DNA of 21,490 nucleotides, from assembly GCF_000003605.2 (NCBI RefSeq), contig NW_003108085.1:310407-331896 (forward strand), written 5' to 3'. A model generated the notes under the pieces. The model saw only the letters and a list, made by a program, of their open reading frames with translations, ran no database searches and was not told the DNA's origin. Each line of letters starts with the position of its first letter. Position 1 is the first letter of the stretch. Both the position numbers and the translations under genes were made by a program. The DNA comes from Saccoglossus kowalevskii. Lineage: Eukaryota > Hemichordata > Enteropneusta > Harrimaniidae. Below, piece by piece: positions 20,201 through 21,490 of this stretch.

Positions 20201-20938
20201 AAGGTAAGGTATAGGTATACATTGTTGGAGTCCCAGGAAACAGAACTCATTGGGAATTTAATATAGTTACTGTAAACATGTTAAAAAAGCGACATACTAT
20301 TTTTAGCGAATTGTGTAAAAAAGAAGTAAGCGAAATGTTGATTTAGCGAATTTCTCTTGTCTTTGTTGATTTCCTGTTTTCACAATATTTGTCCGTCGCC
20401 TGCCAAAACAAATGCTCAGTTATCACCTCCATAAAAACAAAAAAAAACTGTCAAGTGTAATAAGGAAGCATTCCAGATTATTATGTTTTCTGTGTTTACA
20501 AAGTGTGTATGTGGAGAAAAAGACGTTGTTTGGCCACCGTTTCGAATTTATAATGAAGTCATTAGCGACATCTTAAATTAGGGAATTAGTTTTCCAGCTA
20601 AATTCACGTAAAAGACATGTTTTACAGTATCATACAAACAGCGCCTTCTTTTTTTTACTCCATAGGTTAGTAATAAACGCAAATGGCCGCCATTATGACG
20701 ATGAGATCGAGAGAGCCTTCGACTTGTATTTAGTGTTGTTAATAGTGTTCCATACCCACTGTCATCAACTCTACTGTATTTTCTTTTCTGTGATAGGAAG
20801 CAGGTTACAACGTTTGGATAGACGTTGAATACATGGGTGGGTCTACGCTGGAAGCCATGGCCGAAGCAGTAGAGCATGCTGCAGTGGTCCTTGTTTGTGC
20901 TGCACAGAAATACAAAGAAAGTCCAAATTGTAGAACAG
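10550..20938 (+). CDS. ARM-repeat/TIR-domain protein (eight exons, 3' end outside window)
   Basis: The spliced reading frame joins 10550-11243, 13535-13746, 15068-15272, 16298-16342, 18691-18824, 19337-19586, 20103-20203 and 20797-20938. All junctions are GT..AG and all phases agree, giving 594 codons plus one base. Residues 1-180 are hydrophilic, with a Cys/His cluster (C41, C42, H44, C54, C57) and a basic KKRER stretch at 69-73. Residues about 183-512 are armadillo-type helices, clearest at 433-510 (AGALPLLVEML, AAANALWNLTFD, AANGALWVIG). The TIR domain starts at HVMISYQW (526-533) and continues through VWIDVEYMGGSTLEAM and VVLVCAAQKY. This resembles ARM-TIR proteins of invertebrates and, in the WIDVE segment, SARM1. 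No SAM domain lies between. NAD-cleaving or signalling activity is possible but not shown. ATG 10550 is chosen for its ACCATGG context and the in-frame stop nine bases upstream. Confidence 0.85.
11408..11834 (+). repeat. 63-bp tandem array in intron 1
   Basis: AAATGTAAACCAGTTAAAAC recurs at about 62-63 bp spacing from 11416 to 11790, giving nearly seven units. Each unit contains AAACCAGTT and AAACTGG, so it carries internal inverted copies of the same core. No long frame is open across it. Confidence 0.9.
12163..12369. mobile_element. 189-bp foldback element with 9-bp target duplication
   Basis: GATAATCTG flanks the element at 12163-12171 and 12361-12369. Between them, GAAAGAGTTCCTTTTGTACCCCC pairs with the reverse complement of the right end (GCAAGAGTTCCTTTTGTACCCCC), and pairing continues inward through CATCCCTAA and the CATGCCCC/GGGGGCAT blocks. 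Almost the whole element is palindromic. A 9-bp duplication suits Mutator-like elements (inference). Confidence 0.8.
12870..13081 (+). mobile_element. MITE family A, copy 7 (intron 1)
   Basis: Well-preserved copy from TACTGTAGAATACTTTATTTCCGCT to AAAGTATTTCACAATA, with GCTATTTTCGCTGAAAGGAT, GTGAAAATAAAATCCAGCGAA and AATTCCAGCGAAAATAAAG. It lies eight bases from the hAT-like element that follows. Confidence 0.9.
13090..13481 (+). mobile_element. hAT-like MITE with 7-bp target duplication (intron 1)
   Basis: The 392-bp element begins CAGACGTACATTACTTGGGG and ends AACCCAAGTAATGTATCTCTG, with terminal inverted repeats extending about 70 bp imperfectly. It is bounded by GTAATAT at 13083-13089 and again at 13482-13488 (8 bp with one mismatch). 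CA.-type ends and a duplication of this size point to hAT transposition. A near-identical inverted copy occupies 1-310. No transposase is encoded. It ends 53 bases before exon 2. Confidence 0.85.
13535..13746 (+). CDS. Exon 2: ARM helices
   Basis: Acceptor TTGTTTTGCAG, donor CAAAAG|GTATGT. It encodes residues 232-302, including ALCVKMINNLSRQGLF and YVYTLCWNFSDVSLALCKSY, which fit amphipathic ARM helices. It starts by completing a split codon and ends on a codon boundary. Confidence 0.85.
13847..14002 (-). other. Antisense lysine-rich frame with donor site
   Basis: On the minus strand in intron 2, ATG at 14002 (context CACAATG) opens MSNATPAPQKKAKKLKPDKE, then VKKKDAPPPKKKRANN, and continues to a GTAAGT donor at 13846. 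This gives exactly 52 codons. It looks like a basic, nucleic-acid-binding-type N-terminus, but part of it comes from homopolymer runs (G11 at 13916-13926 on the plus strand). No downstream antisense exon is recognised, so it may be chance. Confidence 0.2.
14003..14596. other. Intron 2 sequence without feature
   Basis: No repeat copy, exon or RNA gene is seen in this stretch. Confidence 0.4.
14597..14758 (+). pseudogene. Short frame with 2A-like GDTETNPGP motif, probable non-LTR retrotransposon fragment
   Basis: In intron 2 a 53-codon frame begins MWLQLPGLVGRTITNPSG, contains YSGDTETNPGPSNIQ and stops at TAA. The (G)D.E.NPGP motif is the 2A-like ribosome-skipping sequence known near the N-terminus of many CR1-like non-LTR retrotransposons in marine invertebrates. 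The usual V or I before E is T here. No endonuclease or reverse-transcriptase sequence follows, so at most a fragment remains. Chance similarity cannot be excluded. Confidence 0.35.
15068..15272 (+). CDS. Exon 3: ARM helices
   Basis: Acceptor TTATTTTCTTTCAG, donor CAAG|GTAGGT. It encodes residues 303-370, with YLVKSSLNILHNMAKEPSIR and LKALAMMTLAYIIEEHEN, a typical ARM pattern of hydrophobic helix 2 and helix 3 faces. It ends one base into a codon. Confidence 0.9.
15290..15970 (+). repeat. 121-bp tandem array rich in ATGCAAAT (intron 3)
   Basis: GAGATGCTAAGTAGA recurs 121 bp apart in three clear units, flanked by looser copies built from TTATGCAAATT, AAAGTTGGCGTGAATAATTATG and TGAAATAGTTATGTAAA blocks. 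Eight exact ATGCAAAT octamers fall within about 530 bp. It begins within about 20 bases of the exon 3 donor. Confidence 0.8.
16011..16110. promoter_or_regulatory. Cluster of three CCAAT boxes (intron 3)
   Basis: AAGCCAATCAGAGA occurs twice in direct orientation (about 16011 and 16098), with GATTGGCT in the opposite orientation between them (about 16059). CCAATCAG is the preferred NF-Y core. The two direct copies extend into a shared 'CACCTTG.TTG' or 'GACCTTGTTTG' flank, so they may simply be a local duplication. Confidence 0.3.
16298..16342 (+). CDS. Exon 4: 45-nt microexon
   Basis: Acceptor TTTTAATTTCTAAAG, donor AAAAG|GTAACA. Phase 1 in and phase 1 out; it encodes ASNGGDEPDAVRIGK, a charged loop between ARM helices. 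Its length divides by three, so skipping it keeps the frame: the split codon then joins G from exon 3 with GT from exon 5 to give Gly. It is short and the acceptor is weak, so it could be a cassette exon or, less likely, spurious. Confidence 0.6.
16343..16749. other. Start of intron 4, no feature
   Basis: AT-rich. Frames of 60-70 codons on both strands here are hydrophobic but lack start context, splice support and family resemblance. Confidence 0.4.
16750..18033 (+). repeat. 31-bp minisatellite, about 41 units (intron 4)
   Basis: The unit is TATCTTAGTTATTATGGTGTCCACCACTCCC. The core is nearly perfect, with decayed units at both edges. Shared variants show higher-order duplication: CTACTTCCTATGATAG recurs 247 bp apart (17044 and 17291, about eight units), and CTTCCTATCTTTGTTATAATGG recurs 155 bp apart (17511 and 17666, five units). 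There are no unique spacers, so this is not a CRISPR-type array. Confidence 0.95.
18034..18690. other. End of intron 4, no feature
   Basis: Nothing recognisable apart from the branch and polypyrimidine region before exon 5. Confidence 0.4.
18691..18824 (+). CDS. Exon 5: ARM helices
   Basis: Acceptor GCCTGTTTTCAG, donor CTAAG|GTAAGA. It encodes residues 386-430, with GAIEFIAKLLRDALCSP and GFSSMELAQGLGHLAVNDSN. The LAVND.NK.KI phrase, completed by exon 6, is characteristic of the ARM part of invertebrate ARM-TIR proteins as I recall them. Confidence 0.95.
18842..19258 (+). repeat. 29/30-bp alternating tandem array (intron 5)
   Basis: Units of TATCACCATAGTGACAATATTAGCATAG and TATCACCATAGTGACCTTATTAGCATAGAA alternate, about 14 monomers arranged mostly as 59-bp dimers. 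Each has TCACCATAGTGA, a near-palindrome. The array fills most of the 512-bp intron. Confidence 0.9.
19337..19586 (+). CDS. Exon 6: last ARM repeats and linker
   Basis: Acceptor ACTTTACTTGACAG, donor AAGAC|GTTAGT. It encodes residues 431-513. Two classic ARM motifs are seen: AGALPLLVEMLKRVEPLEQV followed by AAANALWNLTFDD, and ALQQLSRTGSDKV followed by AANGALWVIG. A short linker (RDDRPPTRR) leads to the TIR domain. The in-frame TTA-G after the donor gives an immediate stop if the intron is retained. Confidence 0.95.
19676..20020 (+). mobile_element. MITE family D, copy 2 (intron 6)
   Basis: It has the same orientation as 5199-5568 and is highly similar apart from several short deletions of up to about 15 bases. 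The terminal inverted repeat is clearer here: left ATTTTCCGTTCAACTGCGAGATC against right (reverse complement) ATTTTCCGTTCACTGCGAGAATC. It fills two thirds of intron 6 and ends 82 bases before exon 7. Confidence 0.85.
20103..20203 (+). CDS. Exon 7: linker and start of TIR domain
   Basis: Acceptor TTTGTTGTTCCCAG, donor TTAAAG|GTAAGG. It encodes residues 514-547. HVMISYQWGSQETVLKIATD is TIR strand beta-A (box 1) and helix alpha-A. Only about ten residues separate the ARM linker from the TIR start, leaving no room for a SAM domain. Confidence 0.95.
20268..20629 (+). mobile_element. MITE family B, copy 2 (intron 7)
   Basis: It starts TACTGTAAACATGT and ends ACATGTTTTACAGTA, a clear terminal inverted repeat with TA edges. 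Left and right blocks match 2414-2621. A middle segment of about 150 bp (roughly 20375-20525) has no counterpart there. Confidence 0.8.
20797..20938 (+). CDS. Exon 8: TIR beta-B to alpha-C region
   Basis: Acceptor TTCTTTTCTGTGATAG, donor AACAG|GTTAGT. It encodes residues 548-594. GYNVWIDVE is strand beta-B, MGGSTLEAMAEAVEHA the BB-loop side and helix alpha-B, VVLVCAAQKY strand beta-C, and ESPNCRT the segment preceding the glutamate that is conserved in this family. The exon ends one base (G) into the next codon, and the remainder of the TIR domain is beyond the window. Confidence 0.95.
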
Positions 20939-20954
20939 GTTAGTGTCTTGTAAA

Positions 20955-21490
20955 TGGGCCTCATGCATGACCCCGAAAGGTCACACATCTTGGTGTGCAC
21001 AACCCCTTAAAAGGTCACACATCCTGGTGTGCATGACCCTCTAAAGGCCACACATCCTCGTATGCATGACCCCCCTAAAGGTCACACCACCTGGTATGCA
21101 CTGCCCCCTAAAGGTCACTCCACCGGGTATGCATGCCCCTTAAGGTCACACCACCTGGTATGCATGACCCCCTAAAGGTCACACAACCTGGTATGCATGA
21201 CCCCCTAAAGGTCACACCACCTGGTATGCACGGCCCCCTAAAGGTCACTCCACCGGGTATGCATGCCCCTAAAGGTCACACCACCTGTAATGCATGACTC
21301 CCTAAAGGTCACACCACCTGGTATGCATGACCCCTTAAAGGTCACACAACCTGGTATGCATGTCTCCCTAAAGGTCACACAACCTGGTATGCATGTCTCC
21401 CTAAAGGTCACACCACCTGGTATGCATGACTCCCTAAAGGTCACACCACCTGGTATGCACGGCCCCCTAAAGGTCACTCAACTGGGTATG
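20955..21490 (+). repeat. 33-bp tandem array (intron 8), runs off the window
   Basis: The unit is CTGGTATGCATGACCCCCTAAAGGTCACACCAC, about 16 copies with mild divergence, beginning some 15 bases after the exon 8 donor. The 33-base period keeps a frame open on the minus strand (an 11-residue repeat, VTFRESCIPGG), which I treat as an artefact. Most units contain AAAGGTCA. Confidence 0.9.

Noticed and set aside
20578-21000. 140-codon minus-strand frame
   Set aside because: It runs across exon 8 and a MITE end; the plus strand has a clear TIR exon with splice sites.
21238-21477. Minus-strand frame with an 11-residue repeat
   Set aside because: It comes from the 33-bp tandem array, whose period is a multiple of three and contains no stop; there is no start context or flanking coding sequence.

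Overview
The window is animal nuclear DNA. It is AT-rich, its one clear gene is split by long introns with GT..AG splice sites and changing phase, and it is packed with short terminal-inverted-repeat elements and minisatellites. There are no operons, bacterial promoters or RNA genes. The gene's domain pair and the repeat style fit a marine invertebrate such as a lancelet, hemichordate, brachiopod or mollusc. I cannot fix the phylum from sequence alone.

The left part (about 1-10,470) has no convincing protein-coding gene. It is mostly dispersed non-autonomous elements: family A (ends TACTGTAAAATAC, internal 'GCGAAAATAAA' blocks; six of its seven copies are here), family B (ends TACTGTAAAACATG), family C (ends TTTAACCTTTTCACCACCA; three copies), family D (350-370 bp, ends resembling AATA..ATTTTCCGTTCA; two copies, one here), and a truncated copy of a CAGA-ended hAT-like element at the left edge. 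It also holds a 184-bp tandem array, a CpG-rich island near 9,000-9,300 that may be a promoter, and a candidate short exon at 7,372-7,530 whose role is unresolved.

The right part (10,550 to the window end, continuing beyond it) is a plus-strand gene assembled here from eight coding exons with compatible phases: 1783 coding bases, 594 complete codons plus one base. It encodes a hydrophilic N-terminal region, an armadillo-type helical repeat region (about residues 183-512) and the first half of a TIR domain (from about residue 526). No SAM domain lies between ARM and TIR, unlike SARM1. The start has an ACCATGG context, an in-frame stop nine bases upstream, and a strong splice acceptor 81 bases upstream, so a non-coding first exon further left is likely. 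The TIR C-terminal half and the stop codon lie to the right of the window.

Nearly every intron of this gene carries its own unrelated tandem repeat or element: a 63-bp array plus three inverted-repeat elements in intron 1; a 2A-like reading frame and an antisense lysine-rich reading frame in intron 2; a 121-bp array rich in the octamer ATGCAAAT in intron 3; about 41 copies of a 31-bp unit in intron 4; a 29/30-bp array in intron 5; a family D element in intron 6; a family B element in intron 7; and a 33-bp array running off the end in intron 8.
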